Below are positions 13,245-26,472 of a DNA stretch of 64,000 bases, piece by piece. How positions within the stretch are numbered: the stretch's first letter is position 1; each line of letters starts with the position of its first letter. Below the pieces are notes generated by a model, which had not been told where the DNA came from, made no database searches, and was given only the letters and a program-made list of their open reading frames with translations. This stretch comes from Epiperipatus broadwayi. Taxonomy: Eukaryota; Onychophora; Udeonychophora; Euonychophora; Peripatidae. Both the position numbers and the translations under genes were made by a program. The stretch is taken from the NCBI GenBank assembly GCA_028023455.1, contig JAQFVV010006255.1, positions 4,154,001-4,218,000 on the forward strand, read 5' to 3'.

Positions 13245-14416
13245 ATATATATACATACATACACACACACTAAATAATAATGCACCTAAAAGTGATCATT
13301 TTGATATTGATCTAACTGGTATGAATGATAATGATGTTCTTCCATTTAAAATAATACTTTTCTTTTTAAATAAATCCAGTAATAAATATGCACCCTATTA
13401 TGATATATATAATATTTTTGGGGTTAAATCATGTATTAGTTTGTTTAAATTCCCAAGGTTTTGATGAAATATCATTTATCATTGTCAAGGTTGTCTTAAC
13501 TCTCCTGCACTTCACTAATATTCTGACAGATTTCTTTGTTATCATTAGATTTAAGCTTTCAACTTTCATTTTAATATTAAACCATTATTATTTATCAAGA
13601 ATATAATAAATTTGATCTCATTCAATAGATATTTTTGTTTAAAAATTAAATAAATTCTAAAAAATCACATTTGAGTTTCAGAATTATTTTAAAAATTAGA
13701 TTTTGATTGAAACAAACACTGTCACCTCATTAAATTTCAGGTGGAGCTGATTCAATTTTCAAAATAAAAGAAATCTTTGATGTTTGTAGTAAAAATCTGA
13801 ACTAATTATTTTCAATATCTACTAAATCTATCAATTTATACTTCAAAAGTTGTAAAAAAATTTCATAATTTTTATATCACTAAATATTATAACAATCTGC
13901 TGAGTGATATCAGTTCTAGAAAGTTGTATTTCCCACAAACATAATCTCTATGGTAACAATATTCAGAAGAATATATTCTTCTATATTTAAAAACAAAATA
14001 TTTCTGTAAAAAATAAATATGTAATAATATAAATTTTTGAATTCTAATAATTATTACACAATTACAATACAAAAATAATCATAAACTTTCCAAAAAATCA
14101 AGTTTTTAGACCATCATATTTTCTCAAAGTAATCTCACAAAGTTCGAGATTGCTGAATATGCAATGACTAGATATTAATGTGGGGTTTCAGTTACTTTGC
14201 AAATCCTACTTATTCAATTATCATGACTTTTGCATTTTTTTGAAATTAAAATATTAGAAAATAAATATACATGAATTTTAAAACTGTAAGAAAAATGTTA
14301 GCAACATTTCTCAGTAGAGGACAGAATACAAATTTAATTTCTAGTTTCTCAAACATAGGTCCATTGCCCAATAAACATCACATGATCACCATTTCTTATG
14401 CTTGCTTATAATTGTT
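12761..14416. other. intronic DNA with a TA tract
   Basis: Contains the TA microsatellite at 13191-13270. Otherwise nothing is recognised. Confidence 0.5.
13191..13270. repeat. (TA)n microsatellite grading into ACAT/CA
   Basis: About 60 bases of TA followed by acatac and acac units. Confidence 0.95.
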
Positions 14417-14883
14417 ATTCAAACAGGCAAAACTCTCCATACAGTATTGCCACTCAGTGCAAGCCAGAGTAATCAAGATGCCAGAGGGCTTGTGCATAAA
14501 ACCCCCATCTAGTGCCTATTAATCCAATATCCCCAGACTAGTTTCTGACTTTGATAATTAAAACAAGCATGTTTTTATGTTACAAGAGATATACTGATAA
14601 TTATAAAATTTCTCTATCTATTTTTAATTAGATTAAAAAGGATTTTTTAAATTAAAGCTTGTATAATATGCTCTGATGTTGCATAAGATTCTAATATCTA
14701 GGTACAGTGCTCTCAGATCCAAGGCTCCTCACTGACGAAGGCCACAAGCCAAAAACTAGTCTGTGGATATTGGATGAGTAGGCAGTAGATGGGGATTTTA
14801 TGCACAAGCCTTCTGGCATCCATTGATTACTCTGGATTGCACTGAGTGACAATACCGTATGGAGAGTTTTGCCTGTTTGAATA
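14417..14883. mobile_element. inverted-repeat element with ~130-bp arms
   Basis: The left arm 14417-14543 and right arm 14752-14883 are reverse complements with moderate divergence. Shared landmarks are tattcaaacaggcaaaactc, tgtgcataaaa, ggatattgg and ccagactagttt. The 208-bp spacer contains a segment found again at 15462-15616. The right inner edge (ctcactgacgaaggccac, aaaaactagtctg) resembles 63030-63065, so this looks like a dispersed family. No coding domain. Confidence 0.7.
14545..14680. repeat. direct repeat unit A (partner at 15462-15616)
   Basis: The two segments share ctgactttgataattaaaa, agagatatactg, ataaaatttctctatctatt and taatatgctct.atgttg in the same order and orientation. 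Confidence 0.88.
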
Positions 14884-15461
14884 AATTGCTCAATTAATGA
14901 AGAACTGTTAGGTCTGAGCACAAAGTAAAGAATAATAATTCTTATATATATTTGATGTTAATAATAGATGGATTAACAAAATTTTTATTTTCTTCATTTT
15001 AAAGTTAATTGATTTTACAAGAAAGACATAAAATAAGTGGTCCGTACAAGGCTTTAATACATTGTGCTTCATCAGATTGTATTTAAACCACCCAGTCAAT
15101 TTAACATTTCAATAGACTTTAACCATGATAATGATGAATGATATTTCATTAAAATGTTAGGAGTATAAACAAAATAGTATGCAATTTAATTCAAAAAGAC
15201 TTTATTTTCATCATGTCACCATAAAAATATTAAATATAATATATATATTGAGACTGTTATATGTCTCATGATATACAATAACATAGTAGTCTATATGTGC
15301 ATATATATAAAGTTGAAAGGAAAAATAGAACTTTTTTGTAGATATTTTCTATATTACACTGGAATAACAACAGTTAAGGGTTAAAAAATAAATTTGATAC
15401 TTAAAATTATTATAAATTATTTCCAATTGAACATTTAAAAAAATCTATTCAATATTTTATT

Positions 15462-15616
15462 CTGACTTTGATAATTAAAATAAACATGTTTTATGTTATA
15501 AGAGATATACTGGTAATTATAAAATTTCTCTATCTATTTTTAATTAGATTAAAAAGATTTTTTTAATTAAAACCTGTATAATATATAAATTTGGTATAAT
15601 ATGCTCTAATGTTGTT
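15462..15616. repeat. direct repeat unit B (partner at 14545-14680)
   Basis: Second copy of the segment inside the inverted-repeat element, with about 20 extra bases (ataaatttggtata) before the shared end. It lies alone, without the flanking arms. Confidence 0.88.
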
Positions 15617-18507
15617 TAAAAAATTAAAAAATACTTTGAGATAAAAGTTTGGTTTTAATTAGAATGAATTAAAACAAAGAATCATTAACTTTTGTAAAAA
15701 TTAAGATAAAGAAAAAAAAATTTACTAATTGTTGTTTTTAAATTCCATGACACAGTTTAAAAAATGAATTTAAAAGATCATTATAAGATTACAGCATTAT
15801 AATACTATCATTATGAAGTTATAATTGAAGTAACAGAGTACAAAGCAGCTGCTGTTGCTAATGTCATGATGGTAGAGATTGGATTCACATGGAAGTAAAG
15901 GGCCTGCTTTTCTGTGGTTCATAGCCCATAATATGTACTAGATGGATGACTTACCTAAAGTCTATCAAATATTAGAGACTAAATGGATCATACTAAATAC
16001 CAATTTATTTGATATATACTTTTCATGAAAATATCAATGGGACATTATACTACTCTACTATAGACATGATTATAATGGACCAGGTTATGGAAAAATTCCA
16101 ATATTAATCTTCTTTCCTTTCTATGAATTTACATATATGCTGATTAATCTATATGCAGAGAAGCACAAATGTATAATTCCTGCTGGTCAAATATACATAA
16201 AGTGCATATAGTTGGTGAGTAGAATGTGTCATATATTGAAAATGAGATTATTTTAAATACTTTACTGTTAAAATCTTTAAATTACAAAATTTAAAAGTAA
16301 ATACCTTTTGTCTAAATTATTCAACTAAAACTAAGATACATTTCCAATTTTATTTTATTAAAAAAAAATTTCAATTTTTTTTTCTATATTGGAAAACAAA
16401 AGAACTGCCTAGCATATTTTTAAAGATGGTTACAATTAACAGTATCCTGAAAAACAAAAACTTTTATGAAGAACTGTTAAAAAAGTAATATCTTTTTTTT
16501 TCAAAAAAACCTTTAACTTACCAATAGAAATAATGACATTTGATTTGTATGGGAATAATAATACGCACATGTGTGTGAATTTTATGTACATTTTTCAATA
16601 TTGAATCATGACTTGTGAAAATATATGGTTTATTAAGATTATTTTTTTAAATAATGAAATACCAGTGTGTACATGCATTTGAATGCATATCACATAGACA
16701 CATATATATTAAAATCAGTCATCAATCATATATATGTTAAAATTAATTATTGTGTATTATAAAAATGAATTTTTGTTATTGCTTTATAACAATTAAAAGA
16801 TGTTAATTATAAATTATTATACAGTGCATCCAAGTGCTTATATATGGGTGTTTTATCTAAATCTATTGACCTTTATGTAAATTATAATGTAATAGCATAT
16901 TTTTTTGTATTATTTGAAACAAAATCAGAATGCCAAATTTATATTTATAGTGTACTTAAAAGACTTTAATTTAATTTTATTATCATTGTTTCTAATTAAT
17001 AAATTTATATTTCATTAAGTTATTCCAGTGAATTCATTCAATTCCAAAAAAATATTTGAAATATTATAATTTATTATATGTTGGTATTATCTCTTGCTCA
17101 CAGTAACAGAACTCTTGCTCTCTGAGCTGGATTTGTGCATAAGTTATATAGATTGAGGTTTATGTTTAGTGTTATGGACATCCAGATTATGATGATAATT
17201 CGGGTTGGCACAAAAGAATATCTTTTAAAGTTCATGCACTACATTTTTAGTTTTTATTATTAGAAATTAAGTTTAGAGTTGGCCAGTACATTAATGGTAC
17301 TAAATATCCAAAATGATGATCTACATGTTTCTGTATACCAGCATTATTTTTTTAATTGTTATATTCTGATGGATTAGCACTTAAATTTATGCATCCAGAC
17401 TACTGTTTATATAATTTGCCCCAAATTTGGAAAATGCTAAATAATTAGCCTTGGCTATAGTGAACCATTTTCAAACCCAGTTACAAGATTGACTGATTTT
17501 ATTTTTTTTATCATTTTTGATGAATGATTATTATTCATCTGTAATGCTGGTGAAGTTATAATTAGTTCTTTGTTAATTGTTCATTATATTCATTATCATT
17601 CTTTTCATATTTAATTTTATATTTGGTGTTAACTAGAATTGATGATAATGTGTGTCATCACCTCAGATTCACCCTCTATCTCTTGGTATCATTACAACAT
17701 ATTATAACCATATATATAATCCTGTGTGTTAGATATATATTTTAAAGCATTAATTTTTTTTATAAGATTATAATAAATAAATTTCTTTGTCTGTACTATT
17801 ATAACAGAAATCTTAAGTTATGTGTTTCAATAGTATAAGTTAAAGTAATCCAGTTAGCCTATTTAGTTAGCACTTATCTAAAAAGGTATCTTAAATTGTT
17901 TAATATTTACTTGAAAGAATAAAATTAAATATTTTTTAAAACTAAAAAAGTTAATCTAGAGCTTAATATATTTCAAATAGATGTAATAGATAAAGCTATT
18001 TTATGCTGACTGTAATGATTAATTAACTTTGTTAGGATTTTTAGTTGCTGATTTTTAAAATAAGGTTTTAAGAGTAATAGTTATGATTTATTTAATATCA
18101 ATTTATGTGAGAGTATTTAAAATTAGAGTTTAAAAATAATAAGTGTGATCGACTAAGATTAGTATTAATCTCTTTAAATTAATGTTAAATATCAGACACT
18201 AATTTATTTTCACTGTATTAAAAAATGGCTTTATTTAATGTACATGTGTGTGGGAGTGTTTAGAGCATTCGCGTGAAATATTGAAAGTTAAAAAGATTTA
18301 TTAAAAGCGTATTTTAAAAAGTGTATACGGTCAAATAGTTTTTAATTTAAAAAATATGATTTTAAATCATGCAAAAGAAAGAGTAAAAAAAGTGTATTGG
18401 AATAAAAAGAATGTTTAATTCGAAAATAAGTTAATAATTTTATTAAATAATTGATTTGATCATTATTTAGAGTTAATAAAAAATATTAATTAACAATTTT
18501 ATTTATA
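15617..18507. other. intronic AT-rich DNA, nothing recognised
   Basis: No conserved frame or paired repeat was recognised before the hAT element. Confidence 0.5.
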
Positions 18508-18515
18508 GTCTGGAT

Positions 18516-21353
18516 TAAGAGTTCCCAAACTTTTTTCGGCTGCAGATCCCTTTACCAAAACTTAAAACCATCGACCTCCTAATCTTTATTTTACTTATTC
18601 AAATTAATAAATTTGTATTCAATATTAATATTTCACTAAATATCAAACTTTTCATTTTAATCACTTGTAATTAATGTTTGAAAAAGATAAAAGGACTACG
18701 GTGTATGGCATTATCTTGTGCGGCATTTAATATTAAAACCTGCACTAATGAAAATTAAAGCAAAAAAATATGAGCAGTTTTTTTTTTAATTCTTGACGTT
18801 TATGAAATAAATATGTAAATTCAAAATAAATACAAAATATTGAAATCACTTTATTAAACATAAAAATGAAGTAAAAAAAATCAACATATTCAGACAGAAT
18901 TAAACAAGAACAAAATTACAACAATGAAAGATTTTAATCAGAATTATAAAAATAAGAATACCAAATAAATTAGCTTGGAAAACTAAATTTAATGAGATGG
19001 GTGCAGCTGATGTTCTGTCAACAATTCATCTATTTCCAGTTTTAAATTAGTGAGTTGCATTCTCAAATCTCCATGTTCCGTGTTATGCAAGCAATATCTG
19101 TTCTAAGGCAGGCTTAAAATTACACTGAAGCCTCTTTCTACCACATACAATGATGGAAATGCCAGCAAATACTTTTATATAAGTCCATAGAGCCAGATAT
19201 AGAAATAAAATATCTTGTTGCAGCCAAAACTTTTGATAATTCTGTTTAAATTGTACCTTGAGATCCTCATTCATGCTGATGGTAATTGGTTCATCTTGCA
19301 AAATTATATTTGGTTCTGCACTAGTATGGTATGGATTTATTATCCAGTCTGGTATTTCCCATGATAGAATATCTTAAAACCGAGTTTTGAATTCTAAGTG
19401 AAGAACCTCCATCCAAAATGATTGACATACAGCAAAATTTATTTTTGGATTGTGCCTATCTTAAATAAGTTGCAAAACTGGGAAAGCTCAGATCTTGCAA
19501 TATTTTCCTTTAAAAACATTAATCTGACAACAAAAGCTGATATGACTGATTTTGCTTTAATGAGATTCAAATTGCCTCCTTGCATTTGTAAATTAACATC
19601 ATTACATTTGCCAAATAAGTCAGTTAAATAAGCAATATTTGTTTTACTCTTAAGTAAATTTTCATTCAAACTGGAATTCTCATCTTCCCAAAAATTCTAA
19701 AACAGATTGAAAAAGTGCAAAAAATCTCACCAAACAATAACCTTTTGAAAGCCAGTGAATTTCAGTATGGAGAACCAATCAATAGATATCCTCATCACTT
19801 TCTTCCCATAATTGAGCAAACAGTCAAGTATTCAAAATGTTACTTCAAATTTTGCTCACATATGTTATAACAAATTGAAGCAATTTGTCACTAAGGTTCT
19901 GGGCTACTAAATGTTGCATATGGATTACACAGTGAACAGCAAGCACTTCAGGTATATGTTGTTTTCCGATATCTTATGAAACTATGACAATGACCAATCA
20001 TAGCTAGTGCTCCACTTATCAGAACAGATATATTTGTCAATCGAATCACTTTTTCCCTGAAAAATAAATCTATTAAATTAAAAAATTGATTTGCCTCTGG
20101 TATCCATTTCTAAAGTTCTAGAAAAAAGCTCTTCTCGCCATCATGATCTTGAGTAAAGAGAACATAAGCCAACAACAAATATTCATTACTGGGTAATGTT
20201 GATTTGTCCAATTAGAAGGAATAAATATTTTTTTGCAAATGATTACGGTTTACCACGTCGTGACTAATTTCATCAATACGTCTTTGAACAATGTTATTGC
20301 TCAAAAAATCTTTTTATAACATCTTATGCAGATTTGTGGAGGACAATGTTCAATACCTCCACAACATCCAGTTGAATCAGTTTCTTCCCTATGGTGTGCA
20401 GCTTGCCAGACTTCATGATGAGTAGGGATATGTTGTATAATGATCTTAATCAATCATTATTTTGCTTCAATCATGAAACAAACATATTATTATAGTTCTC
20501 TTCAGAATTTATCTTTATGTGATTGAAAATATGACAAATATTTTTGTTTTTGTCAGAGTGAATTCTGTTCAAGTTATCTTCTAGTTTTGATGGTTTCATA
20601 GCATCATTGCTAAAGACTTTTTTTGCATAAGAAGCACATTGGTAAATGTTTGTTTGATAATGACAAGACAAATCCTAGCTTCAACTATTCCAAGCTGTAC
20701 TAGCTGCATTTCTTTTTTGGTTGTCATATTATTTTCATAAAAAATAAAAACTTTTATTAACAAACAATTTTGCAAAACCCTGTCATAAAAAATAATAAAG
20801 TATGTACTTACTTAAAACAGATGATTTTTATTCAAATTCAAATAAATAAACTGTGTCCTCTGATTTTCTTTTTCATAGTACTGCTCATTCAATAAATAAT
20901 TATTTTCAAAGTTCAATTCCCAAATAAATACACATCACATCAAATGAACCAATTTATTGTGTTTTATTTTTATGAAAGCATGACCATACAAGACTGTTAG
21001 ATTCTGTTAATATTGAATATCTTCTCATCCCACCATGAACAAATGCAGACATGCAATGGTTTTTCATGTCCACACTTACTTTGATATATTCAATAAGACA
21101 ATGCACAGACGTCTTTGTGCTACATGTTTTAGCTTTTCATTTGCAAGTTTGTTATGTGGTGTGTTTTTGAATTATTTTACTTTTTAATTAGGTACCTATT
21201 GGAATAAATATTTTAAAGTAACAAACAAATACCAGTAGTAAGAGGATCTGTTTTTGCTGTTGTTGACCCCCAATTTTTTTATTGACACTGATGACCTCTA
21301 GAAAGTTCAAATCAACCCCAGGGGGTCAATATCAATCACTTTGGAAACTCTTG
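18516..21353 (-). mobile_element. hAT DNA transposon (ZBED/FAM200-type), full-length but dead
   Basis: The terminal inverted repeats are taagagttcccaaac at the left and, reversed, caagagtttccaaag at the right, close to the classic hAT end with GTTCCCAAAC. They are flanked by 8-bp target duplications gtctggat (18508-18515) and gtctagat (21354-21361), differing by one base. The hAT superfamily makes 8-bp duplications. The 2838-bp interior carries a minus-strand transposase remnant. One mismatch in the duplication and many stops show an old insertion. Confidence 0.88.
18990..20720 (-). pseudogene. hAT transposase remnant with BED finger
   Basis: From the N-terminus (high coordinates), 20471-20671 gives CASYAKKVFSNDAMKPSKLE followed by HSDKNKNI, a BED zinc finger with its first cysteine-rich half eroded. 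Around 19750-19950 there is HCVIHMQHLVAQNLSDKLLQ and IYWLVLHTEIHWLSKGYCLV, the catalytic-domain block of ZBED5/SCAND3-like transposases. 19439-19669 holds AYLTDLFGKCNDVNLQMQGG. Near 19000-19080 is GDLRMQLTNLKLEIDELLTE plus HQLHP, the C-terminal dimerisation end. Several frameshifts and stops separate these blocks. Confidence 0.85.
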
Positions 21354-21361
21354 GTCTAGAT

Positions 21362-21858
21362 AGTTATGTGATTAAATGGTCTGGATTTAAAGTACAGAGG
21401 TCAAGGACAGATCAATTAAAAAGTCAATAATGTGTTATTAATTTAAATATTAAAATGTAGACTTGTAAGTGATTGGTTTGATAAAAAAATGCAGTAAAGA
21501 TCTTGATGCATGGGTGAGGAGAAAAGTCCAACACACACTAGCATAAAACTAGACACACATAAAAATTTATTGACCCTTCACTTAAAATCTGCACTTCAAA
21601 TATCTACTTCAAATTTTAACTTTATTTTAGTTTGTTTGGTTCTAATTTAATTATTTTTTTTAAAAAGTCAATTTAAAAGTTTAAGTTGTATTTTCTCATT
21701 TTCATGACTGAGTAGGGAACTAGCAAGTTTTCCATGCAGTATTTACATCTTTAATTGATTTATCAAATAATAATTTTAAAACTTGCTAAAAAATTCTATT
21801 ATTTTTCAAAGAAGCCAAATGAAAAGAGAAGTCATATAAGGAAAAGTATGTTAGGTAC
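21362..21858. other. intronic DNA, nothing recognised
   Basis: No supported feature between the hAT element and the foldback element. Confidence 0.5.
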
Positions 21859-22759
21859 TTCCGGATTATTCAACCGATGATGTATTACACTTACCGATTT
21901 CCCTTCCGGTAGACATCGTTGATTTTTACATGACAACATTGTCATGGAAACCAAGTAACTGGCATGATTAATCCATCAGAGAGTCAATTTTTTTTTTACC
22001 CACGAGATTTAAAATTCGGAGAGAGGTTTGGGAAATTTTTTGATTTGTCTGTCTATTGTGATTTTGCTATCCACGGCGTCACAGTTATTTTTTTAGCTCT
22101 ATAACATTTTTAGTGATTTCTTGCAATATTTCCATTAATTTTTACAATATGTGATTAATCCATCAGAGAGTCAATTTTTTTTTTTTTGCCCACGAGATTT
22201 AAAATTTGGAGAGAACTTTGGTAAATTTTTTGATTTGTCTGTCTATTATGATTTTGCTATCCACGGTGTCACAGAAATCGATGATGTCTACCAGAAGGGA
22301 AATCGGTAAGTGTAATACATCATCAGTTGAATAATCCGGAAGTAAATTTCGTGGGTAAAAAAAAAAATTGACTCTCTGATGAATTAATCATGCCAGTCAC
22401 TTGGTTGCCATGACAATGTTGTCATGCAAAAATCGATGATGTCTACCGGAAGAGAAGTCGGTAAGTGTAATACATCATCGGTTGTAAAAATTAACGGAAA
22501 TATTGCAAGAAATCACTAAAAATGTTATAGAGCTCAAAAAAATAACTGTGATGCCGTGGATAGCAAAATCACAATAGACAGACAAATCAAAAAATTTCCC
22601 AAAGCTCTCTCCGAATTTTAAATCTCGCGGGTAAAAAAAAAATTGACTCTCTGATGGATTAATCACGCCAGTCACTTGGTTGCCATGACAATGTTGTCAT
22701 GCAAAAATCGACGATGTCTACCGGAAGGAAAATCGGTAAGTGTAATACATCATCAGTTG
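21859..22759. mobile_element. modular foldback element with repeated ends
   Basis: Two modules are seen. Module P (aaccgatgatgtattacact, taccgatttcccttccggta, gacatcg) occurs once forward at the left edge and three times reversed, near 22276-22340, 22430-22485 and 22705-22759. Module Q (gattaatccatcagagagtc, cacgagatttaaaatt, gatttgtctgtctattgtga, ctatccacgg.gtcacag) occurs twice forward (21965-22149 and 22151-22275), once reversed in full (22485-22705) and once reversed in part (22340-22430). The outer ends are inverted copies of P, as in foldback or MITE clusters. Short open frames inside are not genes. Confidence 0.8.
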
Positions 22760-23463
22760 TCAACTTCTGAGTAATGCCTGCCCCCCCCCCCACTTAAATT
22801 ATACTTTAATGATGTTTTATCAAAATTCTACATTTCTTAGAAACATAACTAAATATAATAAAAAAACAAAGATTGACATAGGATACATAATAATCCTAAC
22901 TTTTAAACAAATCACAGTACAATTTTACAAATATGCAATTACAAAATGCAATAATATTCTTGATATCAGAACTAAACTGGCAATATTTTCTATTACTTAT
23001 TTGTTTTTTTATATAATCTAAATGCTTTCCAATCATTTTTAATTCTCCTTAACTACTATGATCTGTTTCTAATGATTTTGATAATTTGTTTTTCCTTGTG
23101 AAGCTGATGATAGTAAATACAGCAACTTTTGGAATTTCAATTATAATCTTTAAAAAATATATTATTAAATAATTGTAAAAAATAAAAATGACATATATTA
23201 CATATAAAAATCCTCATAGTTTATTGACAGTATATCTGCCTACCATTGCCTAAATGCAGAGTCAGGTAAAACTTAAAATTTATTCATGATGTATGCAGTT
23301 CTAATATTTTTCTTTCAAGTAAGCACATTTTAGTCAACTCAACTAACTGCCCATTATTGATAAGTAAATGTTTAAGAGGACTTTGCTTTGCAAAATATAT
23401 ATTATAGTCAAAGCAATTAATAATATCATTAATTATTAAACAAAATTAAAAAAAACAACTTAC
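22760..23463. other. intronic DNA next to the AGXT2 exon
   Basis: Contains a C11 run at 22781-22791 and AT-rich sequence. Nothing else is recognised. Confidence 0.5.
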
Positions 23464-23612
23464 ATCCAAAACTGTGGAAGCAATTGCACAACCAATAGGA
23501 TTACCACCAAATGTATTCATGTGAGAAGCTTGAGTAAGTGTTTGAGCGATTTCTGGGGTTGTTACAACAGCAGCCATAGGAAAACCATTAGCAATACCTT
23601 TAGCCATAGTAA
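23464..23612 (-). CDS. AGXT2: AGXT2 internal exon with the PLP lysine
   Basis: This 149-base exon starts after ttgttgcag and ends before gtaagt. After completing the split valine codon it reads [15 protein letters not shown], then [15 protein letters not shown], then [18 protein letters not shown]. In class III aminotransferases the lysine of the AKG segment forms the Schiff base with pyridoxal phosphate, and the threonine of NTFGGNP contacts the cofactor phosphate. Both are present. The reading frame is open throughout and conservation is high although everything around it is decayed repeat, which supports a working gene. The intron upstream in the gene is about 39.9 kb and the one downstream about 15.5 kb. 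Confidence 0.92.
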
Positions 23613-25398
23613 CTGCAACAAATAGTTGTTTACTTTGATAAATATTTATATTAAAAGAAAGAACTTGTACTGTGCTTCCTTAAATAAATACATGTAAATA
23701 AACAAAAAAATGTATGTAAACCAAATAACTAGTATATTCTAATTATATTTTCATGCTAACATAAATATATTCATTTCTTGGATTATATATGTGTGTGATA
23801 AGGAAAGAGTTGCCTTATTAAGAAATAATATTGTGATATAAATTATATCATAAAGCACTACTATATATATATATATTAATCCATTCATTTAGACTATAAC
23901 GTATTTTGCCAGTTTGAATCAATTCACTATAGAAGAAATTAAATAATGTAAGAAAAATAAAAAAAAATGGAATAAAAAGCAATAGAGATTTGTTTCTCTC
24001 ACCTGATACCTCTCACATTAACTTATTATTGCTGTGTAATCATGTCTTTGTCACTTAAACATTACATGATCATCTTGACTATGTACTTGTAATAAATGGC
24101 AAATGGATTTTCAATATGCTAAATACTATAGAGTAAAGGTTCAAACCTAGAATAAGAAACAGTCAAGTAAGAATCACCATACTTACCCTTTGCTCTTTGG
24201 TTACTGTCTATTTGCCTACCCAATATATTTACTAACAGCAATGAAGTAACTTTAAAATGAAATTAAACAATCTTACTTGCTATTTTCTCCTGATCCTTCA
24301 ATTTCAAACCCACTCATTTTTCATGTAAAATCTACATATCAATCCATTTTCTTTTATAAAGCTATACTAAAAGTCAGTTTAACAATTAAATAATAGTTTA
24401 TTAATTAAAATTATAATATGAGTGAAATTAACAAAAGTTAGTAAACAAATAAAATAAATATCCACTGTATATGTTGAATTTTAAACAGCAGTAAGTGTAT
24501 AAGCAATGTTTGGTAATTAATTTTAATTCTTCTAATAATAACTTTATTTATGATAATGTTAAGTTTCTAAACATGCTTAGATAAAAAATTGAATATAATG
24601 CAATGCTTAATATTCTATTTCATAAGGATGGTGCTACATATGATAGCAAATATGAGTATTCATTTATTAAATGATTGAATCTTTATTGATTTCACTTTAA
24701 TGAAACAAAACATTTTTAATCTCTCATCATTGGTTTATCATATAATAATATTTATGGTTTATATTTGCTTTATTTTTCTATAATTTTACATTTCTTCAAA
24801 TATTACATGATAGCAAAGCTTAATTTAATTATCTAATCACAAAATAAAATATTTTATTAGGTTTTGTGTAATAAGAATTTAACTAACATGTTATGAAAGA
24901 CATACATTCACCTACACTAGACATATAAAAATGATGATGATAAAGCATCACCATTAAACAAATTTGAAAGATCTATAATTATAATATCCCTGATGCTACA
25001 CATCATTTGGTAAACTGATGCTTAAATTAATTACAAAAAGCTGCACCACGCCACTCAATAATTGACCACACTATTAACAAATTAAAGCATCATATTTATA
25101 ATTTTTCTTAATATTTGGACACTGTTTTTAAATTAGTAAATCACATTTTTGAAATATCAACTTTGCTTTAAATCTTGAATGATGAAAAATATAATTCATA
25201 TAACAGAATAATCTGGTCAACCTATGTTTTGTATAAAATATCTCTCATGACAGGTTAGCCAATGTCTGCAATCTATTGTAAATGTATCGTATATATATTT
25301 ATCAATTCCTCTTATGAAGTATGACAATTTTAAATGACTACAACCATTCAAAAATTATAAGACATCAATAATAACACTATTCATCATCCATTCAAATA
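23613..25398. other. start of the 39.9-kb AGXT2 intron, nothing recognised
   Basis: No paired repeats or domains seen. Confidence 0.5.
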
Positions 25399-26472
25399 CA
25401 CCTGGGTCTCTTTTTATGTGGACTTATTTAACACAATTTTGAAGTTACGCGATTTATGTTTCACCGGAAGTCGAACTCCGATAATGCACTATTACTTTAA
25501 ATAATAAATTTTGCGCACTTACGTTATATTGAAAGTAATAGCACATTATTGGAATTCGACTTTCATCTTAGTAATTTCAATATTTTCAGTGCTTTATAAT
25601 AGTAAGATTTTATGCAATAATGAAATTAAAATCATGATTTCCACATTTTATGTATACACACATTAAATTTTACAAGATTATAATGTAAATTTGTTCAAAC
25701 ATTGTGTGTGTTAATTTTGCATTTTAAATCACATTCTGTTTTTGCTTTTTAAAAAAGAACGTAATCAATTATTAATCATTTAGCGTCCGCAAGTTTATTT
25801 TTAAAAGATGAGTAATAGCAGTGAAACGAAATTTGATTTTTAAACGGAATTGAAAATTAAAGACAAAAATAAGAATTTAATTTTTAGTTGTTAGTTTTAA
25901 TTAAATTTTTCCCAGCAGTGGTGAATAAATGTCTTTTTATTATCATAAGTCTAAGTTCATAAACAATTAATAAAATCATCATCTCAAAGATTAATTACTA
26001 ATTACATTATCAACAGAAAACCATTAACACAACAAGAGAGTGAACTTGGTGCTAGTTGTATTTCCTCTTGTGAGAATCTGATTTTTTTACCAGTTTGAAA
26101 ACGAACGTGTATTTCGGCAAATAGCGATAATAATTAAAATGTGTATAAAACAATGTAAATTACTGTACTGTAAACTATGCATAAAAATAAATTATTTTGA
26201 ATAAAATTAAATATTATAGTTAAAAACAGTTTGTCTTGTATCAATTTTTTTCAAATTTGAAATTATTTATTAGTCATATTTTATTTCCTTATTTATTTTT
26301 TTTTGTGTGAATTTTAAAGTAATTTTACGTTGGTGTTTTGCTTTTATGCAAATTTTGAAAAATCACAGACCACATTGCCCCTTTTTCAATGTAAGTTACA
26401 TCTATTTTTGCGTGATTTCGTTTGCGTGTGTTTCTGAGGAACCTATCTATCGCATAAAATGAGACCCAGGTG
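25399..26472. mobile_element. non-autonomous TIR element, ~1.07 kb, TA flanks
   Basis: The left end is cacctgggtctctttttatg; the right end reversed is cacctgggtctcattttatg (19 of 20 match). Both are flanked by TA, compatible with a TA target duplication as in Tc1/mariner-like or similar DNA transposons. The interior is slightly richer in CpG-containing words than its surroundings (acgcgattt, ttgcgcac, tttgcgtg) and has no transposase I can recognise. Superfamily unknown. Confidence 0.75.
25467..25564. repeat. 98-bp hairpin nested in the TIR element
   Basis: gaagtcgaactccgataatg and cactattacttt pair with aaagtaatagcacattattg and gaattcgactttc, leaving a loop of about 35 bases. It may be a separate tiny MITE or an inner part of the host element. 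Confidence 0.8.

Noticed and set aside
22475-22675. 66-codon minus-strand frame
   Set aside because: Contained in the foldback cluster. The same words occur in both directions nearby.
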